A stretch of DNA of 64,000 nt. Origin: Spinellus fusiger. Lineage: Eukaryota > Mucoromycota > Mucoromycetes > Mucorales > Phycomycetaceae. The translations under genes were made by a program, and so were the position numbers. Position 1 is the first letter of the stretch; each line of letters begins with the position of its first letter. The stretch spans positions 124,001-188,000 of the forward strand of contig JALLLS010000050.1 in the NCBI GenBank assembly GCA_025094145.1, read 5' to 3'. Below the pieces are notes generated by a model. It made no database searches. It was not told the origin of the DNA and saw only the letters and a list, made by a program, of their open reading frames with translations. This document shows, one piece after another, positions 23,905 through 35,281 of this stretch.

Positions 23905-26747
23905 ATGTTCAACCCACCTCCACAAACACTGAAGAAGTCACTGCACACGGTTATTGATCATGCACAAGAGTACCTGGCGGATATATGTATAGAAATCTCT
24001 TCTGAAGAAATATGGGTTCATCAATGTAAGCTACGGCTTTTTTCTTCTTAAAATGGGATCCTAATCTCCATGGCCCCTACTCTTTTCTCTTTTATTTATT
24101 CTCTTAGCTATGCTTCTTGCGCGTGCTCCCAATGCCTTTCGAGAAAAATACTTCTCTATACCCAAAGATCACTTACAAGGCACTGAATGTAGAATAAAAC
24201 TGCCAGATACGATTCCCTTGACACTTTTTCAGGCACTGGTTCGTTTTTGGTACACTTCCGACTTTTGTCCTTCTTCTGTCTGGGAGGAAACAGACACGCC
24301 TTCCTCTTCCACCCCCAGCACACCAGCAACATCCACTAGCAGTATGATAGATATCTCAATAATAACACCTCACCTCACTATAGAGAAGGAGCTGGAGGAA
24401 CTGAAAAATACCTTGGGAGTGGATCTCCTACCCATCCGACAGCAGGGTCAGACTGATTTTGAAATACTTGTGCAAGACCTTACACGTATGTTTGAGGAAC
24501 AATTGGCATCCGATGTCATTCTGGATCTTCATCCTGCACCACTCCACACACTGCAATCTTCCGGGAAGCGAAAGGGGATTCTATGCGAACCTACGTCAGC
24601 CCCTCCTGCTGTATTTCCTGTGCATCGCTTTCTATTAGCAGCACAGTCTTCCTACTTTTACGCTATGTTCTGTACAGACTTCAAAGAGGCATTGGACTCT
24701 ACTGTGTATCTGACAGACGAGCTACTGACACCATGGACACTGCATGTCCTATTGCGCTACTTTTATACCAATACCATCATTATTCCCTCACTTCCTATAA
24801 TAGCTCAGATCAACTCAGTCCCTCTTCAGCGACTCTCTCATAAGAAACATTCCCTCAGAGTCCTACAAAAGACATTTCATACAGCAGACTATCTTAGTCA
24901 TACAGGTTCGGCTGGTTTGGCAGTACTGAATGCCATGTCCCAGCTATGCCATGAATTTCGATGTACATGCACAGACTGCAGCACTCTCTTGCCTTCTATG
25001 CTACTGTTTGCCTATAAGAATCGAACTGCTCTACCTACCATGGTGGAGGGTCTCTTGTCGCTCTACACAGATCCAGTACAGTCCATTGCACCCCTTTGGT
25101 CCACAAAGTCCTTTGCCATTCTCATTCACTCCATGGCCCACACTGCCATTGATCTCTCGGACCCAAGTACCACTCTATCCCAAATAACAAAGACGGCCCA
25201 GCCATCGACTCTTATTAAAGTGCTGATTGAGCAAACACAGGCCAATATTACAAAACACAATGCTATCCATGCCCTCCACTCTCTCCATCTCTGTCTCTCT
25301 TTTATCCGTGGACATGATCCTTCCTCTACCTGGTCTGCACCCGTGTATGATCTTCTTCAGCCTTTTGTACGCCACACAGTAGCTATGATCTCCAGACATT
25401 TTGATTTCTACTGTGTAGAGTATCCGATTCTTCTCTCTTGTGTCGATGGTATTGGGTTTGGTTTCTCGGTTGATTTTCTGGAATTCCTTCTCAAGAGAGT
25501 ACTGGATGAAGGCATTCAGAACTCAAATGCAGGAAGTGTGTACCAGGGCATTGTGCGTGATTTGGTGGGACGCCAAGAAGTGGTGCATAATGCAGCTGTA
25601 GATGATGTTTTAATTGAAGCACGACAGCAATGTGCTGCTTATCTTGCTCGTCGATGGACTGCTATCAAAGCCCAAGGAGGATTCAGCATACTTGACAAGG
25701 AGACACTCCAAAAGCTATCCGGCGGTAAGTACAGCCTATTTGTCTTTTTCTTTTTTCTTTTCTTTCTACTGATGCACTTTTTGATTAGATATTGGAGTCC
25801 CCTACCGATCTCTCACTCGACCCTTTGATTCTGATTTCTCTAACCTCTTCAGCTTCAAACCCAAAGCAGCCAAGGCAGCCCTCAAATCCAAGTTCTCTGA
25901 AGTCGACAGTAGTTCTACACTGTTCAAATCCAACAGTCATTCTAGCCGTCGTCTTTCTTTGGGTACTCTCCGCACACGACGCTCCAGCAGTGCCCTCCAA
26001 ACCAAAGCCACACAGGATGCAGCCAAGGTACAAACACGGCCCCGCTCTCGCTCCAATGAATCTCCAGTCTTGCGCAGATTGGGCAGTAGTGGTTATTTGG
26101 ACAGAACAGCCGTAGATGCAATGTCAAGTCAACCACTGATTCATCTTCTGTCTCTGGAAACAGAAGCACGACTCCAACATGCCCACCCTGCCTACAGCAC
26201 TCCTACCTATACCCACCACCACTCCAACCCTAGCCGTCGTCGTGATTCTGTCATCTCTCTTACAGAAGCACTTCTTCCCTTGGAGATCAGTGCCAAAGTC
26301 CCCTCTCTCCCTGTAGTAGGGACAGCCAAGAGTGTCCCAAGAGCCACACGACTGACATTTGAGCTGCCTGTAGCCCCCCTTCGAGCCAAACCACCCGTCC
26401 AAGTCACCTCCTACCTGCAGTCACCCACAAAATCCAACAAAAAGCCAGCCTCTTCTCGTCGGTGGCGCAGAAGCAGTGATGCCAGTGAAGAAGAGGATTT
26501 GCGTGTAACACCTGTCATTGGAGCCAAAGTAGAACTGTTGCGCCGTCCCCTTCCTACCCTGGGCAAAATCAAATTTATTGGCTCTGTTGAGTTTTCAAAG
26601 GGGACTTGGGTGGGAGTTGAACTTGAAAGTCGGTTGGGCAATAGTGATGGGTCTGTGGAAGGGGTTCGATACTTCCAGACAGACGCCCAGCGCGGTGTGT
26701 TTGTTAAACCCGACGATTACAAGATTATTACCATGCCTTCCTCATAA
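23905..26747 (+). CDS. BTB-BTB-CAP-Gly protein (898 aa)
   Basis: Three exons (23905-24025, 24108-25724, 25789-26747) join in phase. A first BTB-like half (ADICIEISSEEIWVHQ, then LLARAPNAFREKYF, about residues 28-95) is followed by a second BTB domain. That second domain begins LASDVILDL, and its core VFPVHRFLLAAQSSYFYAMF and later YLTDELLTPWTLHVLLRYFY lie at about residues 170-245. The middle is alpha-helical with BACK-like character. The Ser/Arg-rich linker (RTRRSSSAL, SRRWRRSSDASEEED) precedes a C-terminal CAP-Gly domain (about 825-890). It has KIKFIGSVEFSKGTWVGVEL and GVFVKPDDYKII, although the usual GKNDG loop is LGNSDGSVEG. CAP-Gly binds the EEY/F tails of tubulin or EB1; BTB may dimerise or dock cullin-3. 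A microtubule-linked role is inferred. Confidence 0.85.
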
Positions 26748-27154
26748 GAAGGTCTTTACAAGATATCCTATGCTTCTTTTTCTTGGCTGTCTATTGTCCA
26801 TGCTACAGTATATATTGCTTATTACTTATAGAGTGGGATGATGTTATTTCACTGTGTTTATTTATTTATTTCTTCTTTTTTTTTTTCTTTTTTTTCTCTT
26901 TTTTCTCTTTTTTCTCTTTCTATTCTTCATTTCTTCATTTGCATATTGATTCATTTCTTTATTTCTTTATTTGTTTTCTTGTCTATTTATCTGCTTCTTT
27001 GTAGACGGTCCATGAGTGACTCTCACTTTCTTCCCTCGCTCTGTCGAGTGAGACTGCTTTTCTACGAGTGGCTTGTCTAGTCGCCGAATAAAGTAAAAAA
27101 ATAACTGTCCCCGCTTTCTCCTTACCTCTTTTTGTATTTTAAAAAAAGTATAGC
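26748..27154. other. T-rich spacer between two plus-strand genes
   Basis: This 407 bp carries long T and (CTTTTTT) runs at about 26860-27000, which is likely the 3' region of the CAP-Gly gene. The start codon of BRX1 follows a short A run. The frames at 26783-27080 are translations of the T-rich tract and are not genes. Confidence 0.6.
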
Positions 27155-28337
27155 ATGGCCACCGTGTTTAAAGCAGCAGAAAAAGCAGTAGCCAAATCCA
27201 ATGCTACATCAAAGACAAAAGACAAGCGTGTAAACAAACAGCGTGTCATGCTGCTATCTTCTCGTGGCATTACTTTCCGGTAAGACAAAGATCTCAGCAC
27301 GAACTCATTCTTCTTCTTTCCTTTATTTCCCTTTTTTATTTCCCTTTTTTATTTCCCTTTTTTTCCCTTTTTTATTTCCTCCTCGATGTATTGTACTGTA
27401 TTGCACTGTATACTAGCCACCGCCATCTTCTTACTGATCTCGAGGGATTCCTACCCCACGCTAAAAAGGACTCTAAACTCGACACAAAAAAAAACCTCCA
27501 TGCTTTGAATGAATTGGCTGACCTTAACAACTGCAACAACGCCATCTTTTTTGAAGTACGCAAACGACAAGACTTGTATTTGTGGATGTCCAAGACACCC
27601 AACGGCCCTTCTGTTAAGTTCCACGTACAGAACTGTAAGTAGAACAAAACAAAAAGACAGGCCTTGGACTTATTGTTGGTTCTACAGTACACACGATGGA
27701 TGAGCTCAAAATGACGGGTAACTGTCTCAAGGGATCCCGCCATGTCTTGTCTTTTGATAAGAACTTTGATTCTGCACCTCACTGGTCTTTGTTGAAGGAA
27801 TTATTAGCACAAGTATTCAATGTTCCCAAGGGGTCAAGGAAATCCAAGCCCTTCATTGACCATGTGCTTGCCTTTTCCATTGTGGACAATCGCATTTGGT
27901 TCAGAAACTACCAAGTGAGTGTGGACAGAAGAAGCTGCCAAGAAGAGGGAAGAAGAACTGACAGGGCATCTATAGATTGTAGAGAAGAATGCAGAGAACA
28001 CGCCTGGATTCACAACATTAGACAAAGGAGATGTGTCCTTGATTGAGATTGGCCCTCGCTTCTGTTTAACTACCATTCGTATCTTTGAGGGTTCGTTTGG
28101 TGGACCCACTGTATTCGAGAACCCTGAGTTTGTTCATCCCAACTTTGTAAGTTCCTCTCTGTAGATAACACGAGAAACTATGGACTCACACGACTACTAT
28201 AGATCCGTTCTTCTATTCGTAAGGACAAGTTGAAGAAGTACCAGGACAGACAAGGTTCAATGGAGTCTCGTAAGCTTAGACTTAAGGATGCCGAGGGACA
28301 AGAGAATGAATTGAGCAATAAGAGAGTGTTTGAATAA
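27155..28337 (+). CDS. BRX1: Ribosome biogenesis protein BRX1 (Brix domain)
   Basis: Five exons (27155-27279, 27417-27634, 27688-27914, 27976-28146, 28203-28337) give 291 residues, the same length as yeast Brx1. It acts in the nucleolus in early 60S assembly and binds pre-rRNA. The basic N-terminus precedes VMLLSSRGITFRHRHLLTDL, the opening of the Brix domain. LYLWMSKTPNGPSVKFHVQN, TGNCLKGSRHVLSFDKNFD and the conserved VDNRIWFRNYQ follow. The close is SLIEIGPRFCLTTIRIFEGS, then FGGPTVFENPEF. Intron 1 (137 nt) is filled with tandem TTTTTTATTTCCC units. The stop codon lies only 14 bp from the stop of the convergent mitochondrial TyrRS gene, so the two 3' ends must overlap as RNA. Confidence 0.95.
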
Positions 28338-28351
28338 ATACAAGATTCTAT

Positions 28352-30387
28352 TTATACTCTGTGTATTAAGTGATAAGATGATTTGCCTGTACGCAGAATA
28401 CAGAGACAGCCATCAATCCAGTCTGCTTCAGACAGTTGGTAGCGTGGATCCGTCACACGCACATTGTTGATATAGACTCCACCTGCCTTGACCAGTTTCT
28501 GTGCTTCGGCTAAGGGAGAGTAAGTCAAGAATACAGAAGAATGAGCCATGGTCGTGGTAGAAAGAAAAAGAGGACTTACATTTGGACCGAGTGGCCTTGG
28601 CAAGAGTGGCAAGAGTATCCAAGGCATGGATCTGTTGAGAAGCATTCAATGTAAAGAGACGTGTACTTTTGTCTTCTTCAAAGGCGGACAGGATGTCTGA
28701 TGCACTCAATACACCCACATCACTACCAAATAGGACCCGACTTGCTACCTTTGCCTTTTTCACTGCAGCATCTAAACAGAGTCCATAATAGAGTCCATAA
28801 TATAGAGTGAGTCCTGAGAATGAACACATCGTCACTGCAGTATACACCTACCTCCATGCACCATACTTGTAACATGACAGGCCAATGTCTCCTGTGCTAT
28901 CCGCTGTTCAGGTTGTTTCTATCAACAAGGAGAAGATGAGTTTATGTATCCATATCCATATCCATATAGATCCAATACTCTTAGTCATTCACCTTGTGTT
29001 CTTGCATAATAGTATCAATCTTCTTACTATCCAAGAGAGTCAGCATGGACAAATAGCGACTGACATCTTCATCTTGTGTTTTCATAAAGAACTACACTCT
29101 CTTGTCAGCTACACATCCTCTTGCCCCAATAACACAGAACTCACCTGATAAAAGTCAAAAACACTCGTCATTGTCTCATCCAGCCATACTGCATTACCAG
29201 CAGACTTCCCAAACTTCTCTCCTGTCGATGTCAGAAGAAGGGGAATGGTAATACCAAAAGCAGTCTCTTGACTGTGCTCTTCTGCTGTAGTCTGTGGATA
29301 GGGTTTTCTATGGATCATATCAATCCCTGCTGTGATATTTCCCCATTGATCACTACCACCCAGCTAAAGTGAATAAGATGACATGCTGATAACATGAGAA
29401 AACAGTCATTCCCTCTTTATTGTTTATTGTTTATTGTTTATTATTTATTATTTACCTGAATACGACATGATTCTTTATGATAAAGATGCCAGAAATCATA
29501 TGCTTGTAACAATTGATAGGAGAATTCTGTAAAACTAATTCCCTGTGTACTGTCTAGGCGGGTCTTTACACTAGGCACAGTGTTCTCATCAATTCCTCTC
29601 CTTCTCTCCAAATGCACCTGTATTTCTCTTTCTTTCTAAAGTAGAGGACTCCATTCTCTTACCTTTCTTTGCCCAACATGGTATTGACTCTTGCATATCT
29701 TCCTACCTCACCCAACAACTCAAGGGCACTCATAGACTGGAACCATGTGTAATTGTTCAGTACTTTGGGTGTGACTGTTTCTTGATGAAATCCATGCTGT
29801 TGGGCATAGGCAGTGCCATTGGAGAAGAAGCGGTGGATTTGTGCCTCAATGCCTTGTACATTGGCAGTGAGGACCTGTTGTGACAGGGGAACACGCTCAG
29901 ACTGACGACCAGAAGGATCACCAATACTGCCTGTAGCACCACCCACCTGTCCAATAAGAAGCAAGCCAGTAGAGTATCAGTCTTTCTCTTCTATTCTCTC
30001 TCTTTCTCTTCTCGATGGACTCCTTTAGCAGTACTATGTACTTTACCAAGGCTATAGTCTGGTGGCCTCGGATATGAAAGTGCAAAATACCCATTAATGT
30101 CACAAGGTTACCGAGATGAAGACTTTTGGCTGTAGGATCTACACCACAGTAGATGGTCGTTGGCTTGTTTGTAAACTGAATAACATCAGAACTAGATAGA
30201 ATAGAGAGTAATAAGATAGGGTGTTATTGCCTAGTCCTTGCCTTGTTAACTGAGCAATAAGGCCTCTTTGTGTCATGTCTGTCACTGCATTGGACTGTGT
30301 AGAGTAGCTCAATAGCAGGCGTCGTACTCCAAACACACCATGACGCTGTGGTCTCAACAGACGTGAACGTAGTGCCAACATAAACAC
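28352..30387 (-). CDS. Mitochondrial tyrosyl-tRNA synthetase
   Basis: A multi-exon class I synthetase that charges mitochondrial tRNA-Tyr. Exon 1 (30387-30242) encodes an Arg-rich amphipathic presequence ([19 protein letters not shown]). The body then shows [20 protein letters not shown] (HIGH-type motif, here HLGN), [51 protein letters not shown], and [16 protein letters not shown] (the KMSKS loop as KFGKS). A C-terminal S4-like RNA-binding domain ([14 protein letters not shown], 28420-28500) ends the protein. Bacterial-type length and motifs mark the mitochondrial form. Intron 1 (30192-30241, 50 nt) fits only with a GC donor (AG|GCAAGG), which restores the phase. Two ATGs lie at the start (M-F-M); either works as a presequence start. 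Confidence 0.93.
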
Positions 30388-30561
30388 TTGTATTCTTTGG
30401 TCATGTCAATAAGGTACACCTTGAATGTCACTTTCTTTGACAGTGACGTCATGCTATTCTCTTTACTCAACCCATGCTCTTTTTAATAATATAAAATGTC
30501 ATTTAGAGTAGATATAGAGTAGATATAGAGTAGGAAACTCCATCAAATACAGACACTCGTC

Positions 30562-32993
30562 CTATTCTTGTAAAAGAGTAGCTACAACATGAGATACACG
30601 CAGATTCTTCAGATCGGTGTATGTTTGTCCTGTGCCTACAAAATAGATAGGCTGACCTGTAATATAGGTCATGGAGAGTGCAGCTCCCATCTAAACAGAG
30701 TGAATAAGTAAATAATAGGCACATAATAATAATAGGCACATAATAATAGTAATAGGCACATAATAAAGAATTATTCTTGTCCAGGAGAGGGACTTTACCT
30801 TGTCATCAATTGTATCGAATTTAGTGAGAATCATGCCATCAATATGTCTTGGATTTTGTAGTCCTGAGAAATCCTTCAGTGCTTGGTTGAATTTAGTTAA
30901 TTGATCCACAGCTTCATTCCCAACAAGAGCTTCTCCAACAAAGATGATCTTGTCAGGATTATTCACAGAGACAAGCTTAGCCAAAGAACGCATCAATGGC
31001 TCATTGTCCTGCATGCGGCCTGCTGTGTCAATAAGCACCACATCAAAATGATGAAGATTGGCTGGAAAGATAGGTCCTATGTATGAGACAACAGACAAAC
31101 ACACTCTATTCCTACCGTAACTGATGGCATCCTTGGCAATGCCTGCAGCATCCTTGCCATAGCCTCGCTCAAACAGCTCCACAGAACCACCACCACTTGT
31201 TTTTAGTGCTTCCAGATTGCGTGCATGGACACGAAGCTGCTCAACAGCCCCACTTCTGAAGGTATCACACGCAGCAATCAACACCTTGCAGTTATTCTGT
31301 AGCAGCCAAAAACACACCTTGCTGAGGTTGGTGGACTATGGACAGACACTTGTTAGAGATCCAATGGACAGCTGTCTTTTTGAACATTACCTTGCCTACA
31401 CCATTCACACCTATAAATGTAATCACATAAGGTCTCTTTTCTACTCTTGTCTGGTCAATATCTCTCAATATATCCAATGATGTCTTTGGTGTGAGGATTC
31501 TTTTTAATGCAATTTCCATGCTCTTCTTTACTGTTGTAGATACACCTAAGACAGTGTCAGTAGGGCTCTATGGGGTAGCCATCTTACGTTCAAAACTCCC
31601 CAGCTTCTTCCCCATAAGACTCGATCGCACACTCTGGCAAAGATGTTCAGCAATATCACTGGCTACATTTTTAGTGATTAGATGCTCCTTCATGGCTGCT
31701 AGTGTAGGATCCAGTGTCTCTGCTGATAGTTCTCTCTGTCCTGTCATTGTCTTTAGATAGGAGAAGATACTACTGCCTGTGAACTTGGAAGGGGCTGTGG
31801 TGTCCTCCTCCTCTTCTTCCTCCTCTTCCTCTTCTAGTAGCACATCTTGGACTTCATATACACCGTCTTTGTTCTTACTGCCCAGTTTGCTGTGATCAAT
31901 AAACTGGGCTGCAATGGCCTCTGAATCCACTACAGTATCTTCTTTTCCATTGCCTGAGGAGGAATAGTCCAAAGTGGCCATCTCTCCCTTGGATATTTGG
32001 CCTTCCCAGACACGCGCTTGTTTCTGGGATTTCTTTTTCTTTCCTGTAGTGTCTCTAATAGAATAACATCAATGCCTCTGACTCCTTGGGCTATTCTCCA
32101 CTGTGCTAGTAGTCCACCTACTCTTTTGTCTCGGGTGAAGAAGCAGGCCCTGTCTTTGCTTTACCTCCCTTTCTATTCTTTAAGCCTGCTTTTAGACCTC
32201 CCTGTAACTTGAGGGCTTTGATATTCTTTGCAATCTCATCCTCATCCACAGTACGAGATGCTGTGGCTAGTAATTGAGTGTCTACTACAGGCATCAGTTT
32301 CTCGGTTTCTCGGTTTCTCGGTTTTCCTCTCTCTCTCTCTTATGGATCTATACTACCACTCACTTGGCACTATTTTGGATCCCTTGAGTGTATTTTCAAA
32401 CTTCTTTGTCTCTTCAAACTTCCTTGGTGCTTTTGTCCGATGCTATTGACAGCACAAGTATCCCAATGACATCCCACATTCATCAATTAGAGAAAGAAAG
32501 AAAGAAAAAAAGAGCTACTTACTACATACTTGTCTTCAAGCTGTTGTAGTAATTGAGTAAACGTAGACTCAAAACTACTATAGTCCTTGAACATGCTATT
32601 CTCAATCATACCAGAAAACATCGTCAGAAATAACTGCTTTACTGTCTCGAGAAGCTCATCAAGGTAAGCAAGTTGAAGTATCTTTTGGTAGACAGCCTAC
32701 AAAAGAAAGAATAAGAAAAAAAGAAAGAAAGAAAGAAAGAAAAAAGTCGGGATATGGGTAGAGAATAGATATTTCTATGGGATTCTGCTGTTTACCACAA
32801 ACACAAGGTCAAGCTCATTAGCAAACGTCCATCGTAGTGCATATCCATCTTTTGTATAAGAAACAGTGCCAGCTCTTTCTTCAATAAGCACATTCTTAAT
32901 AAGGTCGTCTACAGGTGAACCAGAGACAGGTGTGTAAGACTTTTGCCACAGAACATAGCCTCCCTTGGTGAAGATAGAAAAGTGGTCGAGCAT
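30562..32993 (-). CDS. SRP101: Signal recognition particle receptor subunit alpha
   Basis: ER-membrane docking GTPase for SRP. The N-terminal SRX longin-like domain starts [20 protein letters not shown] (32993 downward) and binds the beta subunit. A charged linker follows with [15 protein letters not shown], an acidic Glu run (about 31805-31835) and ATLDYSSS. The NG domain carries [18 protein letters not shown] (G1, split by an intron), [23 protein letters not shown] (DTAGR, G3), [10 protein letters not shown] (TKxD, G4) and, in the last exon (30692-30562), [17 protein letters not shown]. Many short introns are spread over the gene; exact limits of all of them were not fixed. The start codon lies 127 bp from the end of a Fanzor element, so part of the native promoter may have been displaced. 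Confidence 0.93.
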
Positions 32994-33119
32994 AGAAGAA
33001 GAAAAAGGAAAGAAAAAGGGCAGTGATGAAGAGAGTAAGATAGACAGGGGAAGAGGGGAGATCAAGTGTGACTGCTTAAAAGAGAGAGATGATCTGAGAT
33101 TCAATAAAGATGCATTTAT

Positions 33120-34505
33120 TACACACCAGGAGATCTTTAGGATATAAAAGGAAATAATCGAAATATAATTGTTTAAGAAATGACAAGTCGATTTGAAAAG
33201 GAGCAAAAATAAATTAAGATATATTCATGTTAGTTTTTAAATAATAATAATAATAATTCACTTGTAAATATCTGAATCCCGAAGGAAACCACTTTCGATG
33301 TGGCGATATATAATATGAATACGAATAAGAATATCTATTTTTTTCTACAGAATGGAACTGGTCGGTGGCGACCATTTAAACACTCTTCTGCAATTGTATA
33401 GATATTCTTTGATGCATTCACATCTCTGTTCCAAACAATTCCACAACTTTGGCAAGCGCGGATATTGTTGAAATTCACTAATACTTCAGTGAGGCTGTCT
33501 GTGTTGCAAGTATGGCAGATCTTGAGAACAAAAATAAGAGTAACTGTTAGAAGAGCTTTTCATATTGGGTAAGAGGTCAATCATGTTTACTATTGATGTT
33601 CCGAACTCATCGACATCAACCATAAGAAGATCTCCATCTTTTTGTCTCTTTTTTCAATGATTGATATAGAATTCTTGTCAAACCAACACAATGACCTTTA
33701 AATGTGGCAGCATCTTTTACCTTGATTCCTGTGCCATAAGCAACGACTGACAGCTTAGTAGGATCATAGTCTAATCCTTTTAGGTGCTGATACCCTTTTC
33801 AATAATAAAATAATAGTAAAAATAATGAGTTCGAGATGCATTAATATACTCTCTATGTATATCGTATTACCCTTGCACTGGCACCTTCTTCTTGCCTTTG
33901 TCTTTGTAACGGATTCACTGGGTTTATTAAAATAAAAGAATATACAATAGAAACTGACTAACATGTCAGACACAATAAACATACACAAACACTTACCAGA
34001 TCACAACAGTTGGTTTATATGACAAACAAAGGCAAACAAAATAAAAAGGATAGAAGTTATGAAGAACAACAGACAGTGTGTTTGGCAGGTATTAATATCC
34101 AAGTAGAAGAGAACAAAACAAAATTTCACAAGTCATTTGCTTAATCAGAACTACCAAAGTAATGCAGACTACAACAACATTTTAGAAAGAAAAAGAATTG
34201 CTTAAAGAACAGTTGCCTAGTTACTCACTGTGCTCAAATTGTGTGTTGTGTTCCTGTTCATGTACCCTCTTTGATTTCCCTAGATTAGCCATTGTACTAA
34301 TACTCTATTTTTCCTCACTGCTATAGACCAGACAACCACAAGTTCATCTCTCTAGTGGTCTTGTTGATAACTACAGTGCCCTTTATTACAGATACTTGCA
34401 AACCTTTTGATTTTTAAATACAGCCCCATAAAAGGCAAGACATTTTTAGACGTAAAAGGAAGGAGATATCCCCGCCTAAAAGTCAGAAAAATCTCCTGGT
34501 GTGTA
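33120..34505 (-). mobile_element. Fanzor-type (TnpB-like) element, family B
   Basis: The ends are inverted repeats of about 15 bp (tacacaccaggagat at 33120 and its reverse complement ending at 34505), starting with TA as in Tc1/mariner-type insertions. The minus strand codes for a broken Fanzor nuclease. Its first RuvC block is KLSVVAYGTG with TFKGHCVGL (33640-33760), then LMVDVDEFGTS (near 33605). The two zinc-ribbon pairs are ICHTC (near 33515) and ACQSCGIVW (near 33450). RuvC-III is WNRDVNASKN (near 33410), then EECLNGRHRPVPFC and a stop at 33335-33337. Frameshifts and stops separate these parts, so no intact protein is made. Fanzor proteins are RNA-guided DNA nucleases related to TnpB; the 200 bp after the stop is where a guide RNA would be expected by analogy. 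The 5' half (33.8-34.5 kb) is decayed. Confidence 0.85.
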
Positions 34506-34754
34506 GTGTTCACTCTGTGTACAGTTCAAAGTTTTACATTTCTGTTTCTCTTCTATTTTCATTTTTCTTTTAGCTAGTTCTGTTTTTTCTATTTGTATTT
34601 TTCCAATTTTCTGCAAGTGATTTGTGTCCATTATGTTTTTCCCACTCAGACCTCTCAGTGCGACGTGTGGCTGCGTAAAAGACGCTTAATAAAATAAAAA
34701 GTGTCTTATACAAAAAAAATAAAAAATAAAAATAAAAATGTATAGTTCAAAATA

Positions 34755-34785
<31 letters not shown>

Positions 34786-34833
34786 TTTATTTTTATTTTC
34801 ACTCTGTGTACAATGTTACCAGAGTGAACACTA
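34504..34833. mobile_element. MITE-like element, 14-bp perfect terminal repeats
   Basis: TAGTGTTCACTCTG at 34504-34517 and its exact reverse complement at 34820-34833 bound 330 bp of non-coding, A/T-tract-rich DNA (long AAAAAT and TTTTTA runs at 34705-34800 that can fold on each other). The right end has an extra copy of ttcactctgtgtaca (34798-34812), so it also forms a small hairpin. The first TA is shared with the end of the Fanzor B element. Confidence 0.75.
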
Positions 34834-35115
34834 ATAAACCTCCGGAAGGTATCCCCAGGATTCCACTGATATCCTATGCTAGGGCAGCTCAAAGAAGTAT
34901 TCCTGTTACCTTTGTCTCTGTGCATGAGGTAGTCATTTCCGAGGATGACCCTCTTGCTCTCCTCCAAGCCCTAATATCATATAACAAAACTTATATAACA
35001 AAGAGGTGTGATTCTCTTTTAGTTACCTAATTAGATATTCACAAGAAATCCGAGCCAAGTCTCCCTTTACAAGAGATCTTTTGATATATTTTGGACCCTA
35101 ATTTACTGTTAATGA
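34834..35115. other. Unassigned spacer between MITE-like elements
   Basis: A 75-codon plus-strand frame (34806-35030) begins inside the MITE end and has no family motif (KPPEGIPRIPLISYARAAQ). Its composition is less biased than surrounding junk, so it could be a remnant of a gene or element, but I cannot name it. Confidence 0.3.
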
Positions 35116-35225
35116 TACACTATTGAATTTCAAACATAAACAATCCACCGCATTAGAATATATTTATTATAGTATAACTTTTGAGCATAGGCAGTAGATA
35201 CAGTTTTATGTTTGAAATCCACTGT
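35116..35225. mobile_element. Short MITE-like inverted-repeat element
   Basis: Left end tacactattgaatttcaaacataaac (within 35116-35141) mirrors the right end gttttatgtttgaaatccactgta (35202-35225) with a few mismatches. The ends resemble Tc1/mariner termini (TACA(G/C)T start). At 110 bp it cannot encode anything. Confidence 0.6.
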
Positions 35226-35281
35226 ACTACACTCTTCCTACCCTTGTGCCTGAAGATCCCCCTTCTCTTATGGAATGGTCT

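Noticed and set aside
26783..27080. Two Phe/Ser-rich plus-strand frames
   Set aside because: They are translated T-rich 3' flank with no conserved feature.
32299..32325. Tandem ggtttctc units inside the SRP receptor alpha gene
   Set aside because: A short intronic microsatellite; no function suggested.
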